Shown here: one piece after another, positions 47,793-60,900 of the stretch | How the letters are laid out: the number at the start of each line of letters is the position of its first letter | How positions within the stretch are numbered: position 1 is the first letter of the stretch | Assembly: GCA_013399695.1 (NCBI GenBank) | Contig: VXAU01003165.1 | Location: 431,228-495,227, forward strand | Direction: 5' to 3' | DNA: 64,000 nucleotides | Source of the DNA: Formicarius rufipectus | Taxonomy: Eukaryota; Chordata; Aves; Passeriformes; Formicariidae | Position numbers and translations under genes: made by a program | Notes under the pieces: generated by a model | The model's database searches: none | The model's input: the letters and a program-made list of their open reading frames with translations, nothing else | What the model was told of the DNA's origin: nothing

Positions 47793-50700
47793 CAACAAAG
47801 ACTTTAAATGTATCTCTGTGCATAATTTTTAAAAATTTGCACTATTTTTTATTCTTGTCATTTCTGTAAAATGCAATCACATGTACATACTTATAACAAA
47901 TGGTTAGTACACTTTTTGGTTCAGAAAAAGTGTAACATTGCAAATAACAAAACTCAATAACAGATAACATGTTTTGCACAGATAGGGTTGTTCACATGCA
48001 TATATATAGTGAGGAAGATAAGACTACATTCAACCTACAAACTGTAATGCAAACAGAATACATTACAGTAAATATTCACCAAAAGCATCTGAAGATGAAT
48101 TTCAGAAGGTTGGGCAGAATGAACTGTTTGTCCCCAAACTGTGTTTTTAGTATTAAATTAGATCAGTATGTTATAAAGAAACAGAGAATCTTTTTATAAG
48201 AGCTGCCAAATTCATACCAAAGGGTAATAGCTCAGCAAAACCAGCCAAATTTCTCTGTTTCTGTCACTGTCTGTACCTTTCTGATAAACATGGAAAGTTT
48301 ACTGCACACAACACTCACTTTTTCCCTTCATCTTTGCATTAAAAAAAAAAAAAAAAGCATCTGTTTTAAAAATCTTTAAAATCTGTCAGTGAGGGTTCCC
48401 ATTAGCTGTGGTGAACCCTTGTTCCTAATGCAAAAACAAACAAATGGCACAGGAACTTCAAATGTCACTTGGGTTTGAATGTTGCCAGACCTGTACTTTG
48501 GCAGACCGCATGGTTCAACAGCCACCAGAATTTCACTTTGCCTGCTCTGAAACACCTTTGGTTTCCTGGGCTAAGCCAAATGTGACTGTGTCATTTGTTG
48601 CATTTTTTAAAAGAACTAGATGCATCATAGTTCTGAGTTCATCATTAATACTGGTTAAACTGTAAACCTCTCTGCAAAGTAATAAAATAAATGGAGCATA
48701 CTAGCATATATCACATATATGTTAGGAACCAGTGGTGCCATGAAGCTCTGATTAAGCAGTACAGTCTTCATTCACTCTTCAAGCTGCAAACCCATAGATT
48801 TTGAATTCTTTCCCAACAAAACTAGAGAAAGTAATGAAGTTGCTCTGGATCCCTTTGTACTTCTCATACTGCTGACATACAGTGACCAAAGGAATTTTTC
48901 TTTGATACAGGGTATTATGTTGTCATAGTCTGTGTGTACCAACACTCCTTCCTCCCAGTTTGCTTGAGAAAAACTGTAGTTCATCCTGACCAGAAGAAGC
49001 TTTGACATGTCTTTGTTGACACCTTCCGTTAAGGAAGGATGCAGGATTTTTCAGAGGTATTTAGAGGGAAAATAATAATCCCTAGAATTTTAGGAGTGTC
49101 TTCAAAGCAAATCTAAGGAGAAAATGGAGACACAATTCTAATTCTGTTAAGCAAGGAGCCTTAAATAAAAGTAAGTAAATTTTACAGTTCAAAATTTTAT
49201 AGTTCAAAGACAGAAAGAATTATTAGATGCTTACAGCTGGCCATCTGTTAATCAGAAGACATTAAGTTTCATTCAGATGGACCAAATCAACTCCCTGAAT
49301 TTGTCATTTAACCAAAATATTTGACCCCATTGGGCTATTACAGTACTTGCTGAAGCAGGAGGTAGAGGAGCACAAACAGGAGTCCAAGAGCCAAAACTTC
49401 AGCAGAGGAAAGAAACTGACGAGGTGAGATATGCCCGATGATCTCAGCAAATGAGCTCTAGCCTCCACTACCGATGGCCTGCCCCATCTGGCCTCCAGGC
49501 ATATTTATTCTCTGTCAGACAGCAGTCAGTGCAACACAAGTACATGAGCAAGACAAGTCAGCTGCATCCAAGAGGATTCTCTGTGTAACTTAGAACACCA
49601 GCTCGCATTGTCTGGTGTCCCAAGTCTCGTTATTGGTCAGCCTCTCCTCCTTTAGAGGAAGCTGGACACAAATAAAATCCATGGATCTATATACTTAATT
49701 GGATATCTGAGGAAATTCCTTCTGGATTGGCTGAAGCTCTGAAGTTTAAGAACTCCTTATAGCCATTGTCTTAATGCAGAGCTGGCTGTGACACAAAGCA
49801 ATGCAGAAGTACTTCAGAGGGAGCACTGCAAGCATTTCAGTTCTTGCTACAAGCCCTAAAAGAGGAACTTTGATTCACAAACTCTAAGGAAAGAAAAGAT
49901 AACTGGAAATCTCCAGCAATCTGCTTCACTGCCATCCCATTCCTGAACTTATCAACACACAGGTATTAAAATTTCCCATTGAAGCTGGACTACTATTTTT
50001 TTAAAGAGACTCTAAACTCCCTTCCTTAAAAATCTAAGCAATGCAGTCCTCCGCCTCACCTGTCAAGCAGTTCCTGCATCTAATTACTCTCACAGCTTCC
50101 AGCCATTCGATCTTGTTATGCTTTGTCAGCAGGAGAGAAAAGCCCAATTATCACATTTTTTCAGTGGAAGGGTATCTGTGTGATTCTTGACCTTATCTCT
50201 AAGAAGCTGTGTAACTAGAACTTGCTTTTTCCTTGGAAGAATAAGTCTTGTTTTCAAGCACCTGTATAATTTTCATGGTTTCTGTTTGAACTCTCTTACT
50301 TCCATATTTAATTTTTGAAGTGTAGTCTTCAGAAAACAACACAGTCTTATTAATGATCTTTCCAATATTGTTTGAACCTTTTTACTTTTAAAGGCACTTT
50401 TCTTCTGATACAGCCAAGGAAGCCTTTGCCTGTTTTAGCCACATCATTGACAGCTCATACTGAAATATATTCATATGGTACTATATTTCTCTATGACAGA
50501 ATTACTGCTTACATTCTTAACTTTTTTTTTGGTCTCATCTACAGACATTAGGAACTAATGTTTTTCATCATTGTCTAGGGGTTTTTCTTGACAAAAATAT
50601 TGGTACCAAAACAAGCTTAGATCTCTGGAAAGTTCCCCTGGAAATAAATCTACCAAATTAATCTCTCCCTTTACGCAAATATATTTTGATATTTGTTATT

Positions 50701-53431
50701 AGCCTATTTTTAATCATTCTAATAAGTGTTCCATTCACATAATACAAGTTTGGGTTTTTTTCAAATTAAAATGGTTTAAGATGAAAGATATATGCAGACA
50801 AGTGCAAATAATAGAGTCAGCTTAGCATTTACAAAGTGGATATATATGTGCTACTTGCCTGTTCTTGAGTAATAAACACAGTTAGCTGAGGTATTCATGG
50901 CACCACTGCAGTGGGCCATACTTGTGCAGAGTCACTGAACACAGCACACCTGATGTGCATCTCAACTCAGGTTGCTGCTGCATTTTACCAGCTGTACTGA
51001 AGGCATTCTGCATAAGGGAGCGTCTTCAGTTCTGTGTAGCTTAGATGGTGCCAGTGATGGAAACATCTTGCACAGCTACATGAGATACTTATACAAGCTA
51101 TCAAAGAACCTCCCCACTACTGATCTGCAGCCTCCAACTTTTCAGAACCTCCTTCCTCAGCTGAAGTTCAGTGGACTCTCTAAATATAGAACACACCAGT
51201 TTTCACAGTAAACTGATAAATACCTAGTAAAAATACACTCTTTTTGGAAGATACATTAATTGCAAACAATGTGTCCGGCAGATTTAGCCTTGTTCCTGGT
51301 CTATATATGACTCAAGTGCAAAGCTTTTGTCTGTATTTTGTTGTATTCAAAGACAAAAGTTCCGGGTAAACCTAAAAGCTAGCACTTGATTACACTCAGA
51401 GACTTAATTGCTCTCTTTCCCTTAAAAGACTTCCTAGTTTGGAATCTCACCTTTAGGGTAAATGTTTGAACAGAAAGCCTGGATTTTTGAGGGTCGTTTA
51501 CTGTTTATCAGAAGCCACGATGAATATTGAGTGGCTGGGCAGCCTTAGATGTGACAGTTACCTGTGTACTGCCGTAGCTTCATCACAGATAATGTTGTAA
51601 GCATTCTCAATACAAACTCGAATGTTATCCTACATGCGAGCTGATATCAGACCATCTCCAAGTATAAACAACTGTGCAGAGGAATTCCTGCCGCATATCA
51701 GCTGATGAACATACAGATGAGTCTTCCCTGTGTAAAACAAAATCTTTCTGACTAATCAACCTTTGCATCTTGACACTTCAGTGGTATAGTATATACATCC
51801 TCTCAGCTCTGCCATCAGAATGTAATAAATCTTCCTGCTACTGTCATAATATTCTTCTCAATGTTTATAGTTACAAAAATTTAACTCTTGAGTGCATGTT
51901 AAAAAACATAGAGAGGATTGATTGTTAAAGTAAAAATCAATCTGAGGATTTTGATGATTTAACAAGCTGCAAAAGCATATAAATGTATCACAAAAACTTT
52001 GATTGATTTATAACTTCGTAATCCATCCCTCCTCATCTATTATCCTGTAAGTACTATATTAGCAATCATTAGTAGGAAGACAAGATAGAACACTGACATC
52101 TTCCTGACACAGTATGACCACAACTGGAATCTTCTAATACACAAATGCTTTTACCTGGTTACTAAGAGTGCCCTTCACTAAAGATGGACTGGTATTCCAC
52201 CTGTATTGAATGGCTGAAGTTTGTTATCAGTCCTGGAAGTGTCTGCTCCAGATGGTTGTACCTACTGGAACAATAGTGGAGTGCCAGCTAGGGCACTGTA
52301 TTAATGTTCTTACCAGTACTTTCATTTATCTCTGTAGAAAGATAGTAATTTAAAACTAAATCCACAGTAGTAAGGGAGAGGTGGATATTTTTCAAGATAT
52401 TAGAATAAGAATCTGACTCAGCTCCATGAAAAAATCTTTTCATTTTTCCAGAAGCTTAAAATTTTGCCACGTGCATGAGACAAGATTACAGGCACAGGCT
52501 AGAACCAGTACAACAGCTTGTTATACCATCACTGTGGTTGCACTTTTTCTAAGATTTTAAATTCACTCTGAAGAATTTTATCTAGGATGAAAGAGCACAA
52601 AGTTTCCACCAAAAAAGAATACCAAGGAACATTGCCATTAACTTCATTTTAAACAAATTATAGGCAAAAAGAAATCTTTGGCACTGGTACACTAAAAAGG
52701 CATGGATTTGTTCTATAGATTATATAGATTTTCATCAGAGGAGGGCCCAGGAGACCCTCAGGAGCCCAGCCAGCCAAAGCAAACTTTCAATTAGCATTTT
52801 TTGTAGGGTCAATAATATGACAGACAAGCACACAGGAGCCTATCTACCAACTGCCAGCTTCCAGCAGGCTATACAAAGTTGCACAGATTATACACCATGG
52901 ATGCCAGTGGTTTAAGAAATATAACAAACAGCTTGAGAAACTACACTTTTTACTTCTTCCTATCCTTGGCAAACTTTTGATAGGTGTCATTTGTGCTCGA
53001 ACTTTGAAAATACTTTACAGAAGGAAGTTATGTGAAAGCCAGCCTAGACAGCAGGTTGATCCAGGGTGATTGGTGGCCCTGACAGACAGAATTTTCCTGG
53101 CTTCCTCATATCTCTTATTGCTGTACATTTTTACCCTATAAATGGATACATTTATTGCTAAAGTGCCTACCCTGGGCCAGTTTCTCATCTTCTTTGTACT
53201 ACTGTAAATCTAGCATAATTCCTCTGATGATGTGGGTCATTTTGCATTTATGCCTGTGTAAATCCAATCAACCTTTGTCATTTCTGTCTGCACTTTTAAC
53301 ACTAAATATCTTCATTAACTTCAATCTTGTTTTTAGCTGTGTAAAAAATCCATAACAATGCAAAGTCTATAACATGTTTAAGACACTTTGAAATATGTGG
53401 CATAATATACTGTGATCTGTTTCATAATATG
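47793..53431. other. Unique AT-rich region, no gene recognised
   Basis: Non-repetitive spacer apart from an A16 tract at 48341-48356. A GC-richer stretch at about 49,340-49,680 has no identifiable repeat ends or exon structure. I see no RNA gene or recognisable coding sequence. Confidence 0.5.
48341..48356. repeat. A16 tract
   Basis: Sixteen A residues without a visible retroposon body. Confidence 0.85.
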
Positions 53432-53712
53432 GAATCATAGGATAGTCTGAGTTGGAAGGGATCCACAAGGATCATCGAGAGCTCTTAGCCCTGCACAGAA
53501 CCATCCCCAAGAGTCACACCATGGGTCCGAGAGCATTGTCCAAATGTTTTTTGAACTCTGTCAGGCTTGGTGCTGTGACCACTTCCCTGGGGAGCCTGTT
53601 CAGTGCCCAGTCACCTGGGTGAAGAACCTTTTTCTAATAGCCAACCTAAACCTCCCCTAACACAACTTCAGGCCATTCACTCAGGTCCTGTCACTGGTCA
53701 CCACTGAGAAGA
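53432..53712 (-). mobile_element. CR1 LINE, 5'-truncated 3' end
   Basis: It starts GGAATCATAGGATAGTCTGA and continues through GAGTTGGAAGGGATCC, ATCCCCAAGAGTCACACCATG, TTTTTTGAACTCTGTCAGGC, GGGGAGCCTGTTCAGTGCCC and AGGCCATTCACTCAGGTCC. This is the avian CR1 3' region in reverse orientation, more complete and better preserved than the copy at 22.4 kb. No reverse-transcriptase frame remains. Its terminal bases are the same type as the tail of the SINE at 751-887, so this CR1 subfamily or a close relative is the likely partner that moved that SINE. Confidence 0.95.
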
Positions 53713-54012
53713 GATATTCAATACTGCATTTATTATTTTTATATAAATATTTCTGAAAAAAAATACCTTCTTTGCCCTGTTGAGTGCCCAGGTGTAGATA
53801 ATTCTATGTCAACAGACAAGCTCCAAAACTTCTCCAGTAAGGTTTTCCCTACTGGACTGTGACCTGGATCTTTATGCAGGTGTCTAGGCCAGCATTTTGG
53901 TGACAATTAGTCATTCTAGGTTCAAATCTTTTGTTAAACTGTTGATTCAGTTTACATATATGGATTTAGTGCTGAATTGGTGCACTGCAGCACATTTCAA
54001 ACATAATTATAT
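53713..54012. other. Short spacer between CR1 and LTR
   Basis: Unique AT-rich sequence of about 300 bases with nothing recognisable. Confidence 0.6.
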
Positions 54013-54991
54013 TGGGGCTGCATGACAAAGTGTAGGCAATAAGTAGGCTACAGCTGCTATGAGAAGCTTCTGTAAGCTTCAGCCATGCCAACAGAGCCAA
54101 CACTAGCTGGCTCCAGGACTGACCCACTGGTGGCTGAGACTGAGCCCATCAGCAATACTGGCAGTACATCTGGGACCACGTATTTAAAAACTGGATAAAA
54201 AAGCCCTGCACAAAACAACAGCAGTAGAGAGAAAGGAGTGAGAATATTTGAGAGAAACAGCTCTGCTGACACCAAAGTGCAGAGGGAGGTGCAGGAGGTG
54301 CTCCAGGTGCAAGAGTAGAGATTCCCCTGCAGCCCGTGGTGGAGATCACGGTGGGGCAGCTGTCCAAGGAGGTCCACAGGGTACTGAGATCCAAATGCAG
54401 CCTGTGGAGGACCTCATGCCAGAGCAAAAGGATGTCTGAAGGCATCTGTGACCCCAAGAGCAGCCAGTTCCTGAAGGATTGTACTCTATGAAAAGGATTT
54501 ACATTGGAATAGTTCAAGAACTGCAACCTGTGGGAAGTACTCGCACTGGAAGAGCTGGTGGAAGACTGTCTCCTGTGGGAGAGACCACACATTAGTACAG
54601 GGGAAGAGCATGAAGAGTTCTCCCCTGTGGAGGAAGAAATCCTCCATGTGAGGAACTGACCACAATCCCCCCTCCCTGTCCCCCTTCCAGGGGAGGAAGT
54701 AGAGAAAAGCTGTGATAAAGTCAAGCTCAGGAAGAAGGTAGAGGTGGGGGGAAGATATTTTTAAGTTTGGGTTTATTTCCCATTATCTTACTCTGATTTG
54801 ATTGGTAATAATTAAACTAATTTCCCCAAGCTAAGTCTGTTTTGCCCATGGTGGTAATTGCTGAGTGATCGCTTCCTGCTCTTATCTTGACCCATGAGCC
54901 TTTCATTATAATTTCTCTCTCCTGTCCAGCTGAGGAGTGATAGAGCAGCCTTGGTGGAAACCTGGCACCCAGCCAGGCTCAACCCACCACA
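54013..54991 (+). mobile_element. Long solo LTR of an avian endogenous retrovirus
   Basis: A block of about 980 bp with avian LTR landmarks: GAGAAGCTTCTGTAAGCTTC, CAGCCATGCCAACAGAGCCA, repeated GCAGCCYGTGG words, CTCTGATTTGATTGGTAATA, and a right end CAGGCTCAACCCACCACA. A TTTAAA TATA-like box (near 54,184) and a degenerate AATTAAA signal (near 54,809) suit the plus strand. The right end at 54991 is firm. The left end is less so: TG at 54013 is preceded by TTATAT, and TTATAT also follows one base after the right end, which suggests a slightly eroded target duplication. No gag, pol or env sequence flanks it. Long minus-strand open frames across it (for example 54149-54724) are by-products of its GC-rich text, not genes. 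Confidence 0.8.
54326..54600 (+). repeat. Degenerate tandem repeat inside the LTR
   Basis: Related units begin near 54326 (CCTGCAGCCCGTGGTGGAGA), 54393, 54477, 54519 (AACTGCAACCTGTGGGAAG) and 54564. Each carries a variant of CTGCARCCYGTGGRRG followed by a GCAYTGGARSAG-like half. Spacing is about 42-45 bases in the right part. The copies have diverged from each other, so the array predates or has aged since this insertion. Confidence 0.6.
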
Positions 54992-57900
54992 GTTATATTT
55001 ACATACAAGTAACTAAGTGTTCATGTTAATCCCAGTCATGAGACAGTCTTTCTGCATCAGAGGGATTCCCCTTCAACACTGCATGCAGTCACCTTTCATG
55101 TGCACACTGTATCCTTCGCTCACAGAGGAAAAAAATATCCCTGGGAACTCTAAAATACTTTTCCCCATGGTTCCAGTGAGCCAAGGAACTCTTACAGGGA
55201 AGTAAATAATAGAAATGACTGATGGGAAAAAACAGTAGCCTCCACCATATGTAAGCTCATTTTCTGAAGATTAAAACAGCTTGAGGCTTGATTATAATTT
55301 TTAAGATCCTCTTTCATGTCCCTAATATTATGGGGAAAGCTGGAAATGTCACTGCAGAAAACTAATATGCAGCTCATCAGTGCCACTCTACCAGGCAGTA
55401 AGAGGGGAATTAGAGAGGGCTATAATCCTATTGAAACTGGAAGTAGAGCTTCCATATATCCCAGGGGTTAATTAAGAGTGTCAGAAAATAAATCAAATGG
55501 GAATTTGGGACCAGAAAGAACAAACAGATTCATGAGACTTCCTTGGATATTTGCAAGAAGCTCATAAACCTTCCAGTATGGATCGGTCAAGAAAACAGTA
55601 AGTACGTATAATATCATGTAAGTACCATTCCTGGTAAATGAGGAGGGGTGTAAATCTCCTCAGTGAGTCAATCTGCCTCAAAGGTTGTGATCTTTAATTC
55701 TGTCTCCATATACCTCTTGTTCTGAGGGCCTCCTTATTCAGGCCCAGTTAAGGAATATTTCTAGATTTGCCCCAATCTTACTATCTATATTAATTTCAGA
55801 GAAATAAAAATCAAACCAGCAAGATGACATAGTCATGCTGAGCTCTGATTTCCAACCAAGTGTCACGTTAGCATACATTGTCCCCTGGGTGAGTCTGTAG
55901 TATAGGATAAAGGATCTGGAAGACAACTCTGGGTCTGTAATCTCTTCACCAATGAACACTTCACAGATTTCACCTTAGCCCTTTAGCAATCAAACTAGCA
56001 GCTGAAAACTGCACACTTGAATATTTATGAAAGATCTTACTCAGCTGCTTCTATAGATGTGTTTTGTTTCCATTGTGCTTTCTTTCTCCCAGAGAGCACA
56101 ACGAAATAGACACTTTTAAGACTACTTTAAAAACATTGATTGGATTAAACATTAAACTGTCATGAGCCTAAAATAAAATTTTATTGAATTACCACTATAT
56201 TGAAACCATGGCCCAAACCTGAAGACAACTAAGTATACTAGTAGCATTACTGCATGATTAGTGTTAGGAAATTTATGAGACTCTCTTAAGAATCTGCAGG
56301 AGCATTTCACCATTCACAAGTGCACATTAATTAGTTAATAGCTCATATTATCCACTAATATCTAGGCAAGAATTCCTTAAAAATATTCAGATACTTGTCT
56401 TACTCATGTAAGTAGCCCCATTAAAGTTACTGCTATTAGCAAAATACAGTTAATGGGTGTTTGCAGCATCACAGATTTGGCCATCTATGAAAACTTGTGA
56501 ACAAAATCAGCCATAAAAAGAAGCAGTGAGCTGCAGGCATGTTCACAGTTCCTTAATCCTGCAAGTGCTTGCAGAATCAGGGACCTTTATTCATAATAGT
56601 AGAAGACATTTCCATATTATTCTTAGTCCGGGTAATCTTTTCATTTTGAAAGTCCTTAGAAAATACCGCTTTTGTAAATATTATCAGGCTTTAGTTTATA
56701 TAGTGGACAAACTGTTCTAATATTTCAGTACTCCATTTCCACTCCACAACACATGATTTTTGTTTAAAATCCCATTTGCATCTTGTTGTAACATTGAAGA
56801 TACGTATACATAGACATATAGTCAGTTCTTGGCATATTTCTGTTTTTCATTCTCTATTTTGGATGGCTATTAAGTGGTTATCTAACACACCAAGAATAAT
56901 TTTGGAGGGAGAGAGTTCACTGTTTCCAAATGGGCTATTTTATGTGCAGCAGATTCTGTCATCCTCAAACAAGCATTACATAAGATGTTCTTATGTAGCT
57001 GATTTGAGGTTGTTTAATTAACACAACGATGGCACATCCCACTCATTCATTTATGATACTTGGAAAAATTATGTAAAATTTAGATTTACTAAAAATACAT
57101 AGTTAAAATAAATAAGAGCAATACTCTCTTACTGTAGTCATTACAGACGTGTTCTTAAAATCGTGCAGAGACAGAAATTCTTTCCTTCTGACTTCAAATC
57201 TTTCTAAAACTGCCTCTATGTGAGTACACTTTCTGGATCTTCCACTAATTATGGATTCGATCTGCAAATACCAGCTCACCAAAGACTTGTTATAACAACT
57301 TACCATCACTTATGAGTCATTGTACAAAAATTCACAGGGTTGGTTTGCAATTTTATAGACATAATTGCCACAATGAGCACAATAATTCACTCTTCAACAT
57401 TATTTCCCATCACACTGCAAAACTTCTTCAACATCACACTACAACAGACAGGAGTAGCACTTAGGATTAAAAACCAAAATATTTGTGTATTTACATCTCT
57501 TTCTCCTTTTGTGTGAATGCTAGGCCAGGGGCTGGCCAGGAGTGTAACACCACATTGTGTGTGTGATGCTTTTGGTATTTATGCATGTATATGGTTATCG
57601 GCAAGCCCAGGGTAACAAAGGAAGGCTATGACAGCATTCCCTCATCTGACCCCAAATACAAGCATACCAAAGATGTTTTCTGTTTCCAAATGGATTTCAA
57701 ATCATGTTCAGAAGGATGTTTTGTTCCAAAGACCCTGAGATAGCTTGTTCAGAGCTACCCCAAACATGACACACACTGTATTTTACCATGTACTCATTTC
57801 CTCAACACTCTGGACTAGAGAACATGAAAAAAAAACACCAAACACCTCAAGCTCCAAGTGGGAGGCTGTTAATTGTTACACTCCTCTAAAACAGTAGAAC

Positions 57901-60900
57901 CCTCAATAAAAAATGACTGCTTGTCTGTAGAATATGCATATTCCTCAGCTCATCCAAATGCATGAAGCAAACTCCCACAAAGAATAGAGACTGCTGCAAT
58001 GCTCATGTCATCCCATTCCCAGTGCAAGGTGTATTTCTACGACATTGCTATCCCTAAAGTAAGCCCATACCAACTTGTTAATTTTAAAATAAAAGCTTAA
58101 ATCTCCATCAGAACAAGACATTCCTTTGCACGTGCTTCTTCCCTACAGAGGATAAGAGAATGACCAACGTGTGATAGAGACCCACATTCCTTCGTGAGCT
58201 GCTGAGCCCAGAGCTACAATGACAGGCAGCATTTAAGAAACTAGATATAATGGAATCATAGAACTTAACCTGTAATTCCTGAGAAACCCAAATGGAGAAC
58301 TTTAATAACCAGACAGAATCTCAATATGAAAATGTGTAGAGGCAGAAAACACTCACCTGGTGTGGTATTTGTTGCATGTAACTGCAATCGACCAAACAGA
58401 ATGCATTTCAGATATTTCTATACATGGAAAACAGTGGTTTGTATTTCCTGCTGAAACTAACAGAATGTAAATGGGTATTTCCTGGCTTCATGTTCATAAT
58501 CATCTCTCCAGAACCATTTGTTCTATCACAAGAAGTTATTTAGACCTATATGCAGGAAGATTTATGCCTAGCAACAATAAAGACATAGATCCAACTTATT
58601 AGTCTACAACAACTTATTTTTCCTTGATCTCCACATGCTTTATGCACAGTCATGTTTAAGGAATGTATCCAGTGAATCTTTCCTGGAATATAATACCAGA
58701 AGAGAACAGGCTGCTCCATAAATAAGAAAAGATACTTTAGTCTATTCAGAAATCAGACAAAAAATAACATTTTTTTCTTAAACTATTGACTACTCATACT
58801 GTCTTTGTTTTGTTATGAAAGACTGACACACTGTGGTTTCTTGAATCTAACCATTGATGTCCTTGAATTTATGTTACATCCAAATCAAATTAAATCTCAT
58901 CTTTTAAATAAAACATATTGAAATACTACAGTAATATTTTTATCAGTGGCAGAACTATGGGCCTACAGAAAACACTTTCCCCCTTTATTTCCATGTCCTT
59001 ACACCCTTTTCCAAATGTTCTCCATTTAGTCGATCTGTCTTTTAGCACAGTGTCCCTGTGAAGACATGCCATGCTTTGTGCTGTGTGCACCTGATGAGAC
59101 ATATGCTTGTAATAACCTTCACTGCATGGGTGATAGATGTTAAAATGTCTCACAGGAAGTATTTAAAAATAAAAAATCACACAAATATATAAAAGAGAAA
59201 TATCACCACCAAAAGTCAGTCATGTGGCATCTACACAGAGGGTATAATTCTTTGACCAACTCTGAACAAATTCATTTCATGAATCTAGGTGAAGTTTCAG
59301 TCTGCTGCGTATAAAACTAACCTGACAACTGAAATGATAAGTGATACTTTCTTCAGGCCATTCTTGACATATTAAAAAGTTAAGAGTAAGGCTGGTTGCA
59401 TCAGGGTCAATAGAAATCATGGCACCAGAAATGCATTTGTTACAGTAGCAGTAACAAACAAAGTAAAATTAAGAATAGCAGCGGACCAGAATAAAACTTC
59501 TAGTTCCAAATGTCACTGAGCTTTAAATGCCTATGAAGTTTATATTAAAATTCTGTGGACAACTCTCATCTCTGACCAAGCCAAAATCCCAAGGACAAAC
59601 ACCAGTGAGCTTTAACTGAACGTGACTCCAGATACAGTAGAGAACAAGAAACGTGTGGCTTGCTACCATGCAACATATTTAAATACAAATTAAAGGGAGC
59701 AATAGACCAACAAATGCCAATAATAATACCAAAAATAATACTGAGCATATACTTATGGTAAGCTATCCTTCAGGTTTTTAAATGAAAAAGGTTACTTCAA
59801 CTGTATAATGCAGTTTTTCTGGGAGGGGGGAGGAGAAAAGGCAAACAAAGCTGAAACTAACTTTATTAAATGGAATTTCTAGGACAAGAAAATATTGCAA
59901 GCATTTGAGAAAAATAAACACAAAAACCTGCAAAAGGCATACTTAGTGTATGGTATGAAGAAGCAAGGAAAGAGAATTCTACTGTTTTGATATTTTCAGA
60001 GGTTTTTTATTTCAACAATGCAGGAATTACTGCAAAGAAATCAACTGGACACATAGGGACACCCCACCAACCTCAGTAACACCAGAGGTCTAAGATCAGC
60101 TCAGAGCTCCCCCTCAGTCCAGAGCTGTTATATGCTGTTAAGAGACTATTTTCAAGCAAACTTTATTCCTTAATATTGATGCTACCGCTGAAAGGCCCAA
60201 AAGGCATTTCTAACTATTCACATATTATGATCATCATAGTGAGGCTTTTACACTTTAATTTGATTGTTTATATACACTAAGAATTTTTGTTAAGTTGTTA
60301 TTTCACTATAGTCAGTGAAGGGACTGGGAGCGGTTTCTAGATTTTTATATGAACAGAAAAGATTTTTTATCTATGACCTATTCAGAATACATTAGGGAGA
60401 TTTTATGTCACTTATGAGACATAATTCAGATTATGAAAGTTGACATAATGCTGCCTCTATTAACTCCGCATCTATGTATCTATCATAGTGCATAAGAGCT
60501 CACACAAGTGTTCCAGACAAACAACTTAAGTAACCTACTGACATTCAGAAAATTGCCTTTACCCCATATTTCTTATGCAACTAATAAAAAGTGGAAGTAT
60601 ATACGCATATATTTGTACAACTTCTGCTATCTAGGAAGACTCATCCAACAACAGATTCTAATAGAATTTTAGCAGAAGTATTCATGTTCATAGTGCATAG
60701 GAGATCAGTCTATGTTTGGTATGATATCATATGAAAGACAAAATGATGGAGAAAGACAAGTTGGGACATTATGTATGTAGGAAATAGTACTATAATTGTT
60801 CTATGAGATTTTTCAAATTGTGTGTTGCTTTTAGTAGAAGAAAACTAAAATACAACATATGAAAAATTGCTTTTGACTTCAATGGCAACAGAAATGAGGC

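Noticed and set aside
54149..54724. 191-codon minus-strand open frame
   Set aside because: It lies wholly inside the LTR, on the strand opposite its likely transcription, in GC-rich text where stops are scarce. It has no retroviral or host domain.
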